DNA from: Chitinophagales bacterium
GTDB taxonomy: Bacteria > Bacteroidota > Bacteroidia > Chitinophagales > Chitinophagaceae
NCBI GenBank assembly: GCA_026931905.1
Contig: JAIXLB010000093.1
Coordinates: 1-45,237 of the forward strand
DNA length: 45,237 bases
Direction: 5' to 3'
Below are positions 17,331 through 26,363 of the stretch, piece after piece (the first letter of the stretch is position 1; every line of letters starts with the position of its first letter). The notes below the pieces were generated by a model that was given only the letters and a program-made list of their open reading frames with translations, ran no database searches and was not told the origin of the DNA. Both the position numbers and the translations under genes were made by a program.

Positions 17331-18266
17331 ATGAATTATAAAGATTGGAGAATAATTTTTATGGGAACTCCAGATTTTGCTGTAGCTTCTTTACAAGCTT
17401 TAGTTGAAGCTGGATGTAATATTGTAGCAGTAGTTACAGCACCTGATAAACCTGCTGGACGTGGATTACAACTATCTGAAAGTGCTGTAAAAAAATATGC
17501 AGTTGCTCATAATTTATTAGTGTTACAGCCAGAAAAATTAAAAAATGAACATTTTATTTCAACATTAAAAAACTTACAAGCAACAATACAAATTGTTGTT
17601 GCTTTTAGAATGTTGCCTGAAATAGTTTGGAATATGCCACCCATGGGTACAATAAATGTACATGGAAGTTTACTACCTCAATATAGAGGTGCAGCTCCTA
17701 TTAATTGGGCAGTAATAAATGGTGAAATTGAAACAGGTGTTACAACTTTTAAATTAAAACATGAAATAGATACAGGCAATATTTTATTACAATCCACATT
17801 GCCCATTACTGAAAATGAAACTGCTGGCGAAGTGCATGATGCCATGAAAGAAGCAGGTGCAAAACTTTTATTGCAAACAATACAAGCCTTAGCTAATAAT
17901 GAATTGCAAGAGCAAACACAAAATTCTTTATTAAACAATTCAGTTATTAAACATGCACCCAAAATATTTACAGAACATTGTAAAATTGATTTTTCAAAGA
18001 ATGTAGAAGAAGTACATAATTTAATTCGTGGCTTATCTCCTTTTCCTGGTGCTTTTACTTTTTTAAATAATAAAATTTTAAAAATTTACAGAAGCACTAA
18101 AGAAATAATAAATCACCATGATGAAATAGGAAAATTTATAAGCGATGGAAAAACATTTTTAAAAATTGTCTGTGCTAATGGTTATGTTCATATTCTTGAA
18201 CTACAATTAGAAGGGAAGAAAAAGATGAAAATAGAAGATTTTTTGAGAGGTCATAAATTCAACTAA
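17331..18266 (+). CDS. fmt: Methionyl-tRNA formyltransferase
   Basis: A 311-residue enzyme that formylates Met on initiator tRNA using 10-formyltetrahydrofolate. The N-terminal Rossmann domain starts with IIFMGTPDFAVASLQAL. The catalytic block is INVHGSLLPQYRGAAPINWAV at about 103-123, with the HGSLLP motif and its preceding Asn. KLKHEIDTGNIL provides the conserved Asp. The C-terminal OB-type domain begins near residue 215. Length is normal. In many bacteria fmt follows def; no def gene is present here. The -7 box touches the start region, so it should be transcribed on its own. Confidence 0.95.
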   Translation: MNYKDWRIIFMGTPDFAVASLQALVEAGCNIVAVVTAPDKPAGRGLQLSESAVKKYAVAHNLLVLQPEKLKNEHFISTLKNLQATIQIVVAFRMLPEIVWNMPPMGTINVHGSLLPQYRGAAPINWAVINGEIETGVTTFKLKHEIDTGNILLQSTLPITENETAGEVHDAMKEAGAKLLLQTIQALANNELQEQTQNSLLNNSVIKHAPKIFTEHCKIDFSKNVEEVHNLIRGLSPFPGAFTFLNNKILKIYRSTKEIINHHDEIGKFISDGKTFLKIVCANGYVHILELQLEGKKKMKIEDFLRGHKFN

Positions 18267-18272
18267 AAGCTA

Positions 18273-19406
18273 CTACAATCTTTGTTTTAAAACTGGCAAA
18301 ATATCGTTCTTCCAATTGGTAAAATTATTTTGTAGTATTTGTTTTCTAGCTTCGCCAACCAACCATAAATAGAAAGATAAATTTTGCAAACTTGCTAATT
18401 GCAACCCTAAAATTTCATTGGCAACAAACAAATGTCTTAAATAAGCTTTAGTATAATAGTTACTAATTTCTGAATCAAATCCTTTATCAATGGGAGAAAA
18501 ATCAGTAGCCCATTTTTTATTTTTAATGTTAATTACACCTTGAGTTGTAAACAACATTCCATTTCTCCCATTTCTTGTAGGCATTACACAATCAAACATA
18601 TCAATACCTAATGCAATACACTCTAAAATATCCCAAGGTGTACCAACACCCATTAAATAACGAGGTTTGTTTGTAGGTAAATATTCACAACAATAATCAG
18701 TAAACTCGTACATCATTTCTATTGGTTCGCCAACACTTAACCCCCCTATTGCATTACCTACAGCATTTGTATTACTAACAAATTCGCAAGAAGCTTTTCT
18801 TAAATCTTTATAAGTACTACCTTGTACAATAGGAAATAAATTTTGCGAATAACCATATTTATCAGGTGTTTCAGCCAATTTGTTTACACAACGTTGCAAC
18901 CAACGATGTGTAAGTTCCATGCTTTTTTTTGCATACTTATAATCGCTTGGATAAGGTGGACATTCATCAAAAGCCATGATAATATCTGCCCCAATACTTC
19001 TTTCAATATCCATTACTTTTTCAGGAGAAAATAAATGTTTACTACCATCAATATGACTTTGAAACATTACACCTTCTTCTGTTATTTTTCTTTTTGCAGC
19101 TAAAGAAAAAACCTGATAACCACCACTGTCTGTAAGAATGGGTTTATGCCATCCATTAAATTGATGCAAACCACCAGCAGCTTCTAAAATTTCAATACCA
19201 GGTCGTAAGTATAAATGATAAGTATTACCTAAAATTATTTGTGCTTTAACATCATTATTTAATTGTTGTTGTGTTACAGCTTTTACACTACCAACTGTAC
19301 CTACAGGCATAAAAATAGGAGTTAAAATTTCGCCATGGTCAGTAGTAATTTTTGCAGCTCTTGCCTTTGATTCAGTATGTTGTAATTGAAATGTTAATGC
19401 TGACAT
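18273..19406 (-). CDS. tgt: Queuine/preQ1 tRNA-guanine transglycosylase lacking the usual zinc ligands
   Basis: A 377-residue Tgt, which exchanges guanine-34 for preQ1 in tRNAs with GUN anticodons. I start at the ATG at 19406, not the longer frame at 19457, because homology begins at SALTFQLQHTESKARA and a perfect -7 box lies 6 nt upstream. D93 (in LTDSGGYQVFSL) and D272 (in FDCVMPTRNGRNG) are the expected catalytic aspartates. The zinc site is unusual: where E. coli has CDCYTC before the YSRAYL-like segment, this protein has FDSEIS (310-315), and the His in the later NLxYY-type segment is Gln341. The fold could be stabilised without zinc. queA lies about 5 kb away. It converges on fmt with 6 bp between. 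Confidence 0.93.
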   Translation of the reverse strand: MSALTFQLQHTESKARAAKITTDHGEILTPIFMPVGTVGSVKAVTQQQLNNDVKAQIILGNTYHLYLRPGIEILEAAGGLHQFNGWHKPILTDSGGYQVFSLAAKRKITEEGVMFQSHIDGSKHLFSPEKVMDIERSIGADIIMAFDECPPYPSDYKYAKKSMELTHRWLQRCVNKLAETPDKYGYSQNLFPIVQGSTYKDLRKASCEFVSNTNAVGNAIGGLSVGEPIEMMYEFTDYCCEYLPTNKPRYLMGVGTPWDILECIALGIDMFDCVMPTRNGRNGMLFTTQGVINIKNKKWATDFSPIDKGFDSEISNYYTKAYLRHLFVANEILGLQLASLQNLSFYLWLVGEARKQILQNNFTNWKNDILPVLKQRL

Positions 19407-19412
19407 AGCTGG

Positions 19413-19420
19413 CAAAAGTA
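19413..19420 (-). promoter_or_regulatory. -7 promoter box (TACTTTTG) of tgt
   Basis: The minus strand reads TACTTTTGCC, a perfect TAnnTTTG match identical in its first ten bases to the fmt box, ending 6 nt before the chosen tgt ATG at 19406. Its position also argues against the longer reading frame that starts at 19457. Confidence 0.6.
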
Positions 19421-19503
19421 GAGTTTTATTGTTTTGATTATGAATGAAAATTATCAATTAAAAAATAATTAGCTTTGCTCTTTAATTATAAAACAAAAGA
19501 TAT

Positions 19504-20325
19504 ATGAAAGTGAAAGTGTTTTTGATTAGTATTATCGCTGGTGTTGTATTATATGCTTGCACAACCAATGCAATTACAGGGCGTTCGCAATTAAGTTTAG
19601 TTTCTGAATCAGAAGTTCAAGCTATGGCTTTAACTCAATACAAACAGTTTTTAACTGAAAATAAAGTAGTAGCTCCAACTAAAAATAATAATGCAGAAAT
19701 GGTGCAAAGAATTGGTAAAAGAATTTCTACAGCCATTACAAAATATTATACAGAACAAGGCTTATCCAATGAATTACAAGGTTATAATTGGGAATATAAT
19801 TTAGTAGATAGCAAAGAAGTAAATGCTTGGTGTATGCCTGGAGGTAAAATTGTAGTTTATACAGGTATATTGCCAGTAACTCAAAATGAAGATGCATTAG
19901 CAGTTGTCATGGGACACGAAATTGCTCATGCTTTAGCCAGACATGGCAATGAAAGAATGAGTGAAGGATTATTACAACAATTAGGAGGCGTTGCTTTAAG
20001 TACAGCATTATCAACTAAGAAAAAGGAAACACAAGATATTTTTATGGCTGCTTATGGGGTTTCTTCTCAATTAGGTGTTATGTTACCTCATAGTCGTAAG
20101 CAAGAATTAGAAGCTGATAAATTTGGATTGCGTTATGCAGCATTAGCAGGTTATAATGTTCGTGAAGCTATACCTCTTTGGCAAAGAATGGAAAAATTAT
20201 CTCAAGGGCAAGCACCCCCAGAATTTTTGAGTACACACCCTGCAGAACAAAAAAGAATTAATGAATTACAAAAAATAATGGACGAAACTATAAGAGATTA
20301 TTACAGACCAATTAATACTAAGTAA
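19504..20325 (+). CDS. M48-family zinc metallopeptidase lipoprotein
   Basis: A 273-residue envelope protease. The signal peptide ends in a lipobox (VLYAC, Cys19). The zinc motif is H138-E-I-A-H142, and E203 in ELEADKFG supplies the third ligand. This is the layout of the LoiP/BepA group, which degrades or helps fold outer-membrane proteins. Unlike BepA it has no TPR domain after the protease, so it is closer to LoiP/YcaL. It is transcribed alone and converges on prfC, whose stop is 20 bp away. Confidence 0.9.
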   Translation: MKVKVFLISIIAGVVLYACTTNAITGRSQLSLVSESEVQAMALTQYKQFLTENKVVAPTKNNNAEMVQRIGKRISTAITKYYTEQGLSNELQGYNWEYNLVDSKEVNAWCMPGGKIVVYTGILPVTQNEDALAVVMGHEIAHALARHGNERMSEGLLQQLGGVALSTALSTKKKETQDIFMAAYGVSSQLGVMLPHSRKQELEADKFGLRYAALAGYNVREAIPLWQRMEKLSQGQAPPEFLSTHPAEQKRINELQKIMDETIRDYYRPINTK

Positions 20326-20344
20326 TCAACTTTTAAAAAAAGTT

Positions 20345-21931
20345 TTACTTATGTACTTCACTTGTAAAGTGAAAAGTTATATCAGGGTTGTTGGTAATTT
20401 CTGTATTCAAAAACCATTCGCTTTGTGCTAAATAAATAGGATTTCCATCTTTATCCTCACCACTATTTTGTTGTTTAAAGCGTAAAAACTCTTCCAACTT
20501 TTTTTCATCTTTACTGGTAAGCCAACATGCTTTATAAAAAGGCAAAGGTCTAAACTCACAAGCTGCTCCATACTCTTGTAGTAAACGATATTGAATAACT
20601 TCAAATTGTAGTTCTCCTACACAGCCAATTATTTTTTTGTTGCCACCAAATTGGGTAAATAATTGTGCAACACCTTCATCTGTTAACTGTTGAATACCTT
20701 TTTCTAATTGTTTGGTTTTCATTGGGTCTTTATTAACCAATTCTTTAAATATTTCAGGTGAAAAAGTTGGTATTCCTGTAAAATAAAAGTTTTCGCCTTC
20801 GGTTAAAGTATCTCCAATTTTAAAATTACCTGTATCAAATAAACCAATTACATCGCCAGGGTAAGCATCATCAATAGTATCTTTACTTCTTGCTAAAAAT
20901 GAATATGGATTACTAAAACGTACATCTTTATCAATACGAACATGGTGATAGTATTTATTTCTTTCAAATCTACCACTACAAACCCTCATAAATGCAATTC
21001 TATCTCTATGTTTAGGATCTAAATTGGCATGAATTTTAAAAATAAAACCACTAAATTTATCCTCACCAGGGCAAACTTCTCTTGAATTTGTATTTCTACA
21101 CAAAGGAATTGGAGCTATCGTTGTAAAGGTTTCTAACATTTCTTTTACACCAAAATTATTTACTGCACTTCCAAAAAATACAGGAGCAACTTTACCTTTA
21201 AGATATTCATTTTCATTTAATTGCCCATAAACTCCTTCTATTAATTCTGCATCTTCTCTAAGTTGATTAGCATCTCTTTCTCCTATTTTTTTATCTAATA
21301 ATTCATTACTTAAATCTTCAATAGCTATGGTATCATCATCCTCTGCTTTTGTATTTGCAGAAAATAACCTTAAACTTTTATTGTGTATGTTATAAACTCC
21401 TTTAAAATCTTTTCCACTATTTATAGGCCAAGTCATTGGGTGTAAAGTAATTTGTAATTCCTTCTCAATTTCTTCTAATAAATCAAATCTATTTTTACCA
21501 TCTCTGTCTAATTTATTTATAAAAACAATTACAGGCGTATCTCTCATTCTACAAACCTCCATCAATCTTCTTGTTTGATCTTCTACCCCATTTACACTAT
21601 CTACTACCAATATTACACTATCTACAGCAGTTAAAGTTCTATAAGTATCTTCAGCAAAATCTTTATGCCCTGGTGTATCTAATAAGTTAATAAGAAAGTT
21701 TTTATACTCAAAAGTCATAACACTTGTAGCAACAGAAATTCCACGTTGGCGTTCAATTTCCATAAAATCGCTGGTAGCATGTTTTTTAATTTTATTGCTT
21801 TTTACCGCACCTGCTGTTTGAATAGCACCTCCAAATAATAAAAACTTTTCAGTTAAAGTAGTTTTACCAGCATCTGGGTGAGAAATAATTGCAAATGTTT
21901 TTCTTCTATTAATTTCTTTTTCAAATTTCAT
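20345..21931 (-). CDS. prfC: Peptide chain release factor 3
   Basis: A 528-residue GTPase that removes RF1/RF2 from ribosomes after termination. The G domain shows [15 protein letters not shown] (G1), RGISVATSV (G2), DTPGHKDF (G3) and NKLDRDG (G4). The later domains carry the RF3-type [10 protein letters not shown] and [12 protein letters not shown] segments. Length matches E. coli RF3 (529). The start codon is preceded by TACCTTTGCCGCCTT: a perfect -7 box 7 nt from the ATG. It is a single gene between the convergent M48 gene and the divergent coaE. Confidence 0.96.
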   Translation of the reverse strand: MKFEKEINRRKTFAIISHPDAGKTTLTEKFLLFGGAIQTAGAVKSNKIKKHATSDFMEIERQRGISVATSVMTFEYKNFLINLLDTPGHKDFAEDTYRTLTAVDSVILVVDSVNGVEDQTRRLMEVCRMRDTPVIVFINKLDRDGKNRFDLLEEIEKELQITLHPMTWPINSGKDFKGVYNIHNKSLRLFSANTKAEDDDTIAIEDLSNELLDKKIGERDANQLREDAELIEGVYGQLNENEYLKGKVAPVFFGSAVNNFGVKEMLETFTTIAPIPLCRNTNSREVCPGEDKFSGFIFKIHANLDPKHRDRIAFMRVCSGRFERNKYYHHVRIDKDVRFSNPYSFLARSKDTIDDAYPGDVIGLFDTGNFKIGDTLTEGENFYFTGIPTFSPEIFKELVNKDPMKTKQLEKGIQQLTDEGVAQLFTQFGGNKKIIGCVGELQFEVIQYRLLQEYGAACEFRPLPFYKACWLTSKDEKKLEEFLRFKQQNSGEDKDGNPIYLAQSEWFLNTEITNNPDITFHFTSEVHK

Positions 21932-21938
21932 AAGGCGG

Positions 21939-21946
21939 CAAAGGTA
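21939..21946 (-). promoter_or_regulatory. -7 promoter box (TACCTTTG) of prfC
   Basis: The minus strand reads TACCTTTG, a perfect TAnnTTTG match, ending 7 nt before the ATG. The following CCGCCT also occurs downstream of the trpS box, so the initially transcribed bases may be shared. Confidence 0.6.
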
Positions 21947-22005
21947 AATGCTAAAGTTTTAGTTTTTTCAATCTTTAGTTTGCTTATTTTTATCCTTTAA
22001 CGTTT

Positions 22006-22602
22006 ATGCTAAAAATAGGAATTACAGGAGGAATTGGTAGTGGCAAAAGTATTGTAAGCAATATTTTTAAGGTATTGGGCATTGCAGTATTTGATGCAGA
22101 TTTTGCTGCTAAACAAATTATGAATGAAAACAAAATTGTTCAGCAACATTTAATAGATGCTTTTGGTGAAAGTGTTTTTTTGAATAATGAATTGAATAAA
22201 AAATATTTAGCAAACATTGTTTTTAATGATGCTTATCAATTAGAAAAATTAAATGCTATTGTGCATCCTGCAACAATAGAAGCAGGCAATCAATGGGTAA
22301 AACAGCAAAAAACTATTTACATTTTAAAAGAAGCAGCTTTATTGTTTGAATCTGGTAGTGCTGCTGATTTAGATTATATTATTGGTGTTTATGCACCCAA
22401 AATAGTTAGAATTAAAAGAGTAATGCAAAGAGATAATGTAAATGAACATGCTGTAATAAACAGAATGAACAAACAAATTGATGAGAACTTAAAAATGAAA
22501 CTTTGCGACTTTGTAATTATTAATGATGAACAACAATTACTCATACCTCAAGTTTTAGCATTGCATAAAATATTTGTAGAAAAAGCTGTTGCTATATCTT
22601 AA
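22006..22602 (+). CDS. coaE: Dephospho-CoA kinase
   Basis: A 198-residue P-loop kinase for the last step of coenzyme A synthesis. The P-loop is GITGGIGSGKS at residues 5-15, and FDADFAAKQI supplies the DAD-type substrate motif at about 30. VHPATIEAG, the AALLFESG lid segment and RDNVNEHAVINRM follow in the usual order. Length is normal (about 200). The gene is divergent from prfC with about 75 bp between. Two small inverted repeats downstream may end its transcript. Confidence 0.94.
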   Translation: MLKIGITGGIGSGKSIVSNIFKVLGIAVFDADFAAKQIMNENKIVQQHLIDAFGESVFLNNELNKKYLANIVFNDAYQLEKLNAIVHPATIEAGNQWVKQQKTIYILKEAALLFESGSAADLDYIIGVYAPKIVRIKRVMQRDNVNEHAVINRMNKQIDENLKMKLCDFVIINDEQQLLIPQVLALHKIFVEKAVAIS

Positions 22603-22627
22603 AATAGTCAAAGTTTTAGGCACACAT

Positions 22628-22649
22628 TTTACTCAAACTCTTGGGTAAA
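22628..22649 (+). terminator. Hairpin downstream of coaE (possible terminator)
   Basis: TTTACTC and GGGTAAA form a 7-bp stem with one T-G pair around an 8-nt loop. A second inverted repeat, CAGTTCAA / TTGAACTG, lies at 22659-22687. Neither has a strong T-run after it, so termination is only a weak inference. Confidence 0.35.
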
Positions 22650-22841
22650 GGCGTATTTCAGTTCAATAAAAAATCTTCTTTGAACTGTGTAAAAATATTG
22701 ATTAATAAATTTGTTTATTTGGATTTTAAATTATACATTTAGCCTAAGAAATAATACCAAACTATATAGACTAAGATAAAGTTTTTAAGACTGTAATTAC
22801 ACTCAAGAGCCATTAATTAAATCACCATAAACCGTAACCTT

Positions 22842-22988
22842 ATGAAAAGATTTTGGCCACTTGGTTTCTTAGGCATTTTAGGATTTTTTGGCATTCATTT
22901 TTTATCGCAAGGAAAATGGGCTGCTGCATTAATGATTTTATGTTTTGGGTTCTTTGCTTTCTTTTTACCTTTAGTACCTAAAAAGTAA
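22842..22988 (+). CDS. Small membrane protein, 48 residues, unknown function
   Basis: This short gene fills part of the gap between coaE and tdh. It runs from ATG 22842 to TAA 22988. The product starts MKRFWPLGFLGILGFFGIHF and has two hydrophobic segments (about 5-21 and 26-43) joined by SQGKW, ending in PLVPKK. Positive charges at both ends and the glycine/phenylalanine-rich first helix look like a genuine small membrane protein, not random frame. It recalls the small FLGFLG-type membrane proteins (DUF3796-like) but I cannot assign it. A 240-bp upstream region without other genes could hold its promoter. Its stop is 15 bp from the end of the convergent tdh gene. Confidence 0.6.
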   Translation: MKRFWPLGFLGILGFFGIHFLSQGKWAAALMILCFGFFAFFLPLVPKK

Positions 22989-23002
22989 TAGTTGATAGAA
23001 AA

Positions 23003-23947
23003 TTAAGCCTTTAGATTCAACAACATATCTTCAGTCATTTTTTCTAAATCATATTTGGGTTTCCAACCCCAATCAGTATTTGCTGTGCTATCATCAATAC
23101 TTTGAGGCCAGCTTTCAGCAATTTGTTGTCTATAATCTGGCTTGTAAGAAATAGTAAACTCAGGTATGTGCTTTTGAATAGATGCAGCAATTTCTTTGGG
23201 CGAAAAACTCATTCCTGAAATGTTGTAAGATGTTCTTACTGTAATTGCAGATGCAGGAGCTTCCATTAATTCTATGGTGGCTCTTATTGCATCTGGCATA
23301 TACATCATAGGTAAATAAGTATTTTCATTTAAAAAACATTCATATTTTTTTTCATCCAGAGCTTCGCTATAAATTTCTACAGCATAATCTGTAGTACCAC
23401 CTCCAGGTGCACTTTTATAACTAATTAATCCTGGGTATCTAATACTTCTTACATCTACACCAAATCGTTGATGATAATAATTGCACCAAAACTCACCAGC
23501 ATATTTACTTATACCATAAACAGTAATAGGTTCAATAATGGTTTGTTGTGGGCAATTTTGTTTGGGGCTTGTTGGTCCAAAAACAGCTATACTGCTGGGC
23601 CAATATACTTTTTTAATATTTTCTTCACGAGCAATTTCTAAAACATTCAATAACCCTTGCATATTCAAATGCCAAGCAAGGCTTGGATTTTTTTCTCCTG
23701 TTGCACTAAGTATTGCTGCTAACAAATAAATCTGTGTTATGTTTTGTCTTATTACTTGCACATGCAACATTTCTTTATTCATTACATCTAAACTTACATA
23801 AGGTCCAGTGCCTTCTAATAAAGGGTTTTGTTCTCTTAAATCGGAGGCTATAACATTATTATTGCCATATTGTTTTCTTAAAGCAAGGGTTAATTCTACA
23901 CCAATTTGTCCACTTGCTCCTATAACTAATATTTTATCTTTTGTCAT
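23003..23947 (-). CDS. tdh: L-threonine 3-dehydrogenase, short-chain (NAD-dependent epimerase-like)
   Basis: A 314-residue extended SDR. The NAD-binding motif is GASGQIG at 10-16, and the catalytic pair is Y144 and K148 in VYGISKYAGEFW, with S118/S119 in YWPSSIAVFG. The blocks PSLAWHLNMQGLLNVLE, SIRYPGLISY and PGGGTTDYAVEIY are those of the UDP-galactose-epimerase-like threonine dehydrogenases known from Flavobacterium and Thermoplasma. The enzyme would oxidise threonine to 2-amino-3-oxobutyrate, normally split to glycine and acetyl-CoA by Kbl. No kbl gene is adjacent. Confidence 0.9.
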   Translation of the reverse strand: MTKDKILVIGASGQIGVELTLALRKQYGNNNVIASDLREQNPLLEGTGPYVSLDVMNKEMLHVQVIRQNITQIYLLAAILSATGEKNPSLAWHLNMQGLLNVLEIAREENIKKVYWPSSIAVFGPTSPKQNCPQQTIIEPITVYGISKYAGEFWCNYYHQRFGVDVRSIRYPGLISYKSAPGGGTTDYAVEIYSEALDEKKYECFLNENTYLPMMYMPDAIRATIELMEAPASAITVRTSYNISGMSFSPKEIAASIQKHIPEFTISYKPDYRQQIAESWPQSIDDSTANTDWGWKPKYDLEKMTEDMLLNLKA

Positions 23948-24140
23948 AAAAAGTATTAAGTAATGAAAATTATAAAATTTAGAAATGCAAAGAAAAGAAA
24001 GTTAAGCATACAAAATTTTGAATTGATAATACAGTGCCTATTTTCTAAATTTTGCTCTTTTGAATAAACTAAAATATTTTATCAATATTGCTACAAAACC
24101 TCAAGATAATGTTCACTATCTTTTGAACGATAAAAAAATT

Positions 24141-25181
24141 TTACTCTAATTTTATTCTTGGGTCAATAATACTGTATAAAATATCTGAGAAAATATTTAC
24201 TACAACAAAAAATGCAGCAGTTAATAATACACTACCCATAACAACTGGAAAATCTAAATTTTCAAGAGCTGCTACTGTAACTTTTCCAATACCATTCCAG
24301 CCAAAAATATATTCAACAAAAAATGCACCAGCCAACAACTCAGCAAACCAACCTGTAATTGCTGTTACAACAGGGTTTAAAGCATTTCGTAAAGCATGTT
24401 TATAAATAATTTTTGCTGTAGTTAAGCCTTTCGCGTAAGCAGTTCTTATATAATCCTGATTTAAAACATCTAACATAGAACTTCTTGTAAGTTGTGTAAT
24501 AATTGCTAAAGGACGAATACCTAAAGTTATTGCTGGAAGAATTAAATTTTTAAGTTGTATTTGTTTGCCACCAAATGCATCTATTTCGTACAAACTGCCT
24601 GTTAATGGCAAGCCTGTATAATGGCTAAAAACAAAACCAAATAAATAAGCCAACACTATACCTATAAAAAACGATGGAGCTGAAATGCCTAATACACTTG
24701 CAAAAATGCTGCTTGTATCCATCCATGTATTTTGCTTTACTGCTGCTACAATACCTAAAAATATTCCTATTACAACAGCTATAAACATTGCAGCAATAGC
24801 TAACAAAACTGTTTGTGGCAAAGCCTCATTGAGTATGGTGCTTACATTTTTTTTGCTTTGATAACTTCTTCTTAAATAAGGCAGTTTTAAACCTACATTT
24901 CCAATAAAAATTCCTTTTATGTTTTTCTCTTTTCTTTCCAATGTATTATAAACACCAATAGGGCTAACATCGTTTATATACAAAACAAACTGCTTCCATT
25001 TGGGTTGGTCTAATGCTAATTCTTTACGAATATTTTTTATAGTTGCACTATCTCCTGTTTGTCCTATAATTAATCTGGTAGGATCGCCAAAACCTTGAAA
25101 TAAAAAGAAAACAACTATTACTACACCAGTCATTACTAAAAAGCCATACAGAATTTTCTTAGTAATAAATTGTAGCATCAA
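24141..25181 (-). CDS. ABC transporter permease, oligopeptide/nickel type (DppB-like)
   Basis: A 346-residue inner-membrane protein of the DppB/OppB group. After the first helix there is the usual periplasmic segment (FGDPTRLIIGQTGD and the ELALDQP block), longer than in E. coli DppB by roughly 40 residues around NDVSPIGVYNTLERKEKNIKG. The permease core has about five more helices, with the EAA-type loop YIRTAYAKGLTTAKIIYKHALRNAL and a final SDILYSIIDPRI. No second permease, ATPase or binding-protein gene is within reach, so it is an orphan subunit here, with its partners presumably elsewhere. It follows the DoxX-like gene by 8 bp. The start may be at 25181 or the next codon. Confidence 0.88.
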   Translation of the reverse strand: MMLQFITKKILYGFLVMTGVVIVVFFLFQGFGDPTRLIIGQTGDSATIKNIRKELALDQPKWKQFVLYINDVSPIGVYNTLERKEKNIKGIFIGNVGLKLPYLRRSYQSKKNVSTILNEALPQTVLLAIAAMFIAVVIGIFLGIVAAVKQNTWMDTSSIFASVLGISAPSFFIGIVLAYLFGFVFSHYTGLPLTGSLYEIDAFGGKQIQLKNLILPAITLGIRPLAIITQLTRSSMLDVLNQDYIRTAYAKGLTTAKIIYKHALRNALNPVVTAITGWFAELLAGAFFVEYIFGWNGIGKVTVAALENLDFPVVMGSVLLTAAFFVVVNIFSDILYSIIDPRIKLE

Positions 25182-25189
25182 AAAAGGAT

Positions 25190-26284
25190 TTAAAAGTTTT
25201 CCAATGTTTTTAATAATTTCTTGTCATTAGCATAACTTAATTTTTCTTTGATATCAGAGCCATTCATAAAAAAGTAAGTAGCATTAACTCTTGCTGCAGT
25301 TTTTATAACTGTTGCATCGCTTTTTAAAATTATTAAATTGGCAAATTGTTTTTGATCTACTTCAGCATTTGAAGTAACTAAATAAAAAGAAATATTTTTT
25401 TCTTTTGCTTTTGCTACCAACTCCTCAAAGGTTTTATTTTTCCATTGATTGATAGTAGAAAAATCTTTTGCAAAAAGCATAATATATTTTGTATTACTGT
25501 TTAAAATTTCTTTTGTAGTATCAGTGCCGTTTAATGTTGTTAATGAAAAATCTGTAATAGCAGGCAAAGCTGTTCCTTTACGAATAAGTTTATCGTATCT
25601 GTCTAAGTATTCATAACTATCATCAAAATCTTCTGGAAAATTGTTTTGGTCAAACTCAATTATTTGATTGTTTTTTTTGTATTTAAAAGTTATAGCAAAA
25701 CTGTCTGATACTGCACCTTTGGGCAATTTCATTCCTTCAATAATATTTTTTCCTTTGGCATAAGGCAAACAATCAGTGAATGGTAAATATTTTAAAGCAT
25801 AACTCTGTAAAGCACTTGTAAAAATTAAGGAAATAAGAATAATTGTTACAGATAGTTTTTTATTAAAGATTGGTTTTACTGTTTGAGCTTTAAAAAATAA
25901 AATTAAAATAAGTATTAGTAAAATAATATCTTTTGTAAAAGTTTGTATGGGGGTTAATGGCACACAATCGCCAAAACAACCACATGCGTGAATTTTTCCA
26001 GAAAATAATACATAAGATGTAAGGAAAGTAAAAAATACAATTAATAAAAGCAACAGCCATGCAAAGCGTTTCATTTGCCAACCTACAATAACTGCTACAC
26101 CTGCAACAACTTCTAACACATTCATGCCATAAGATGCAACTAATGTGTATTGATGAAAGCCTTGCAACTTCCATGCTTCAAAAAATTCTTGCATTTTGTA
26201 GCTTAAACCCAATGGGTCATTGGCTTTTATTAAACCCGAAAAAATAAAAAGTAAACCTACTATCCAACGAATAAGTGTAAGCAT
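25190..26284 (-). CDS. BT_3928-type DoxX/MauE membrane protein with C-terminal thioredoxin-like domain
   Basis: A 364-residue protein. Residues 1-130 form a four-helix DoxX/MauE-like domain with a conserved CGCFGDC cysteine cluster around residues 101-107, where MauE/VKOR-like proteins handle disulfides. After another membrane segment comes a domain of about 180 residues that looks like a degenerate thioredoxin fold (LFAKDFSTINQWKNKTFEELVAK, then FYLVTS), without a CxxC motif. This architecture is known in Bacteroidota as the BT_3928 family; its biochemical role is not established. It is 8 bp upstream of the permease gene, hinting at co-transcription, though no functional link is obvious. Confidence 0.8.
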   Translation of the reverse strand: MLTLIRWIVGLLFIFSGLIKANDPLGLSYKMQEFFEAWKLQGFHQYTLVASYGMNVLEVVAGVAVIVGWQMKRFAWLLLLLIVFFTFLTSYVLFSGKIHACGCFGDCVPLTPIQTFTKDIILLILILILFFKAQTVKPIFNKKLSVTIILISLIFTSALQSYALKYLPFTDCLPYAKGKNIIEGMKLPKGAVSDSFAITFKYKKNNQIIEFDQNNFPEDFDDSYEYLDRYDKLIRKGTALPAITDFSLTTLNGTDTTKEILNSNTKYIMLFAKDFSTINQWKNKTFEELVAKAKEKNISFYLVTSNAEVDQKQFANLIILKSDATVIKTAARVNATYFFMNGSDIKEKLSYANDKKLLKTLENF

Positions 26285-26363
26285 TGCAACTGTTTTTAAT
26301 TACTAAAAAAATGAAAATAGCTTAAAATGGTGAATTAAAAAACAATAACTACAATTATTAAAG

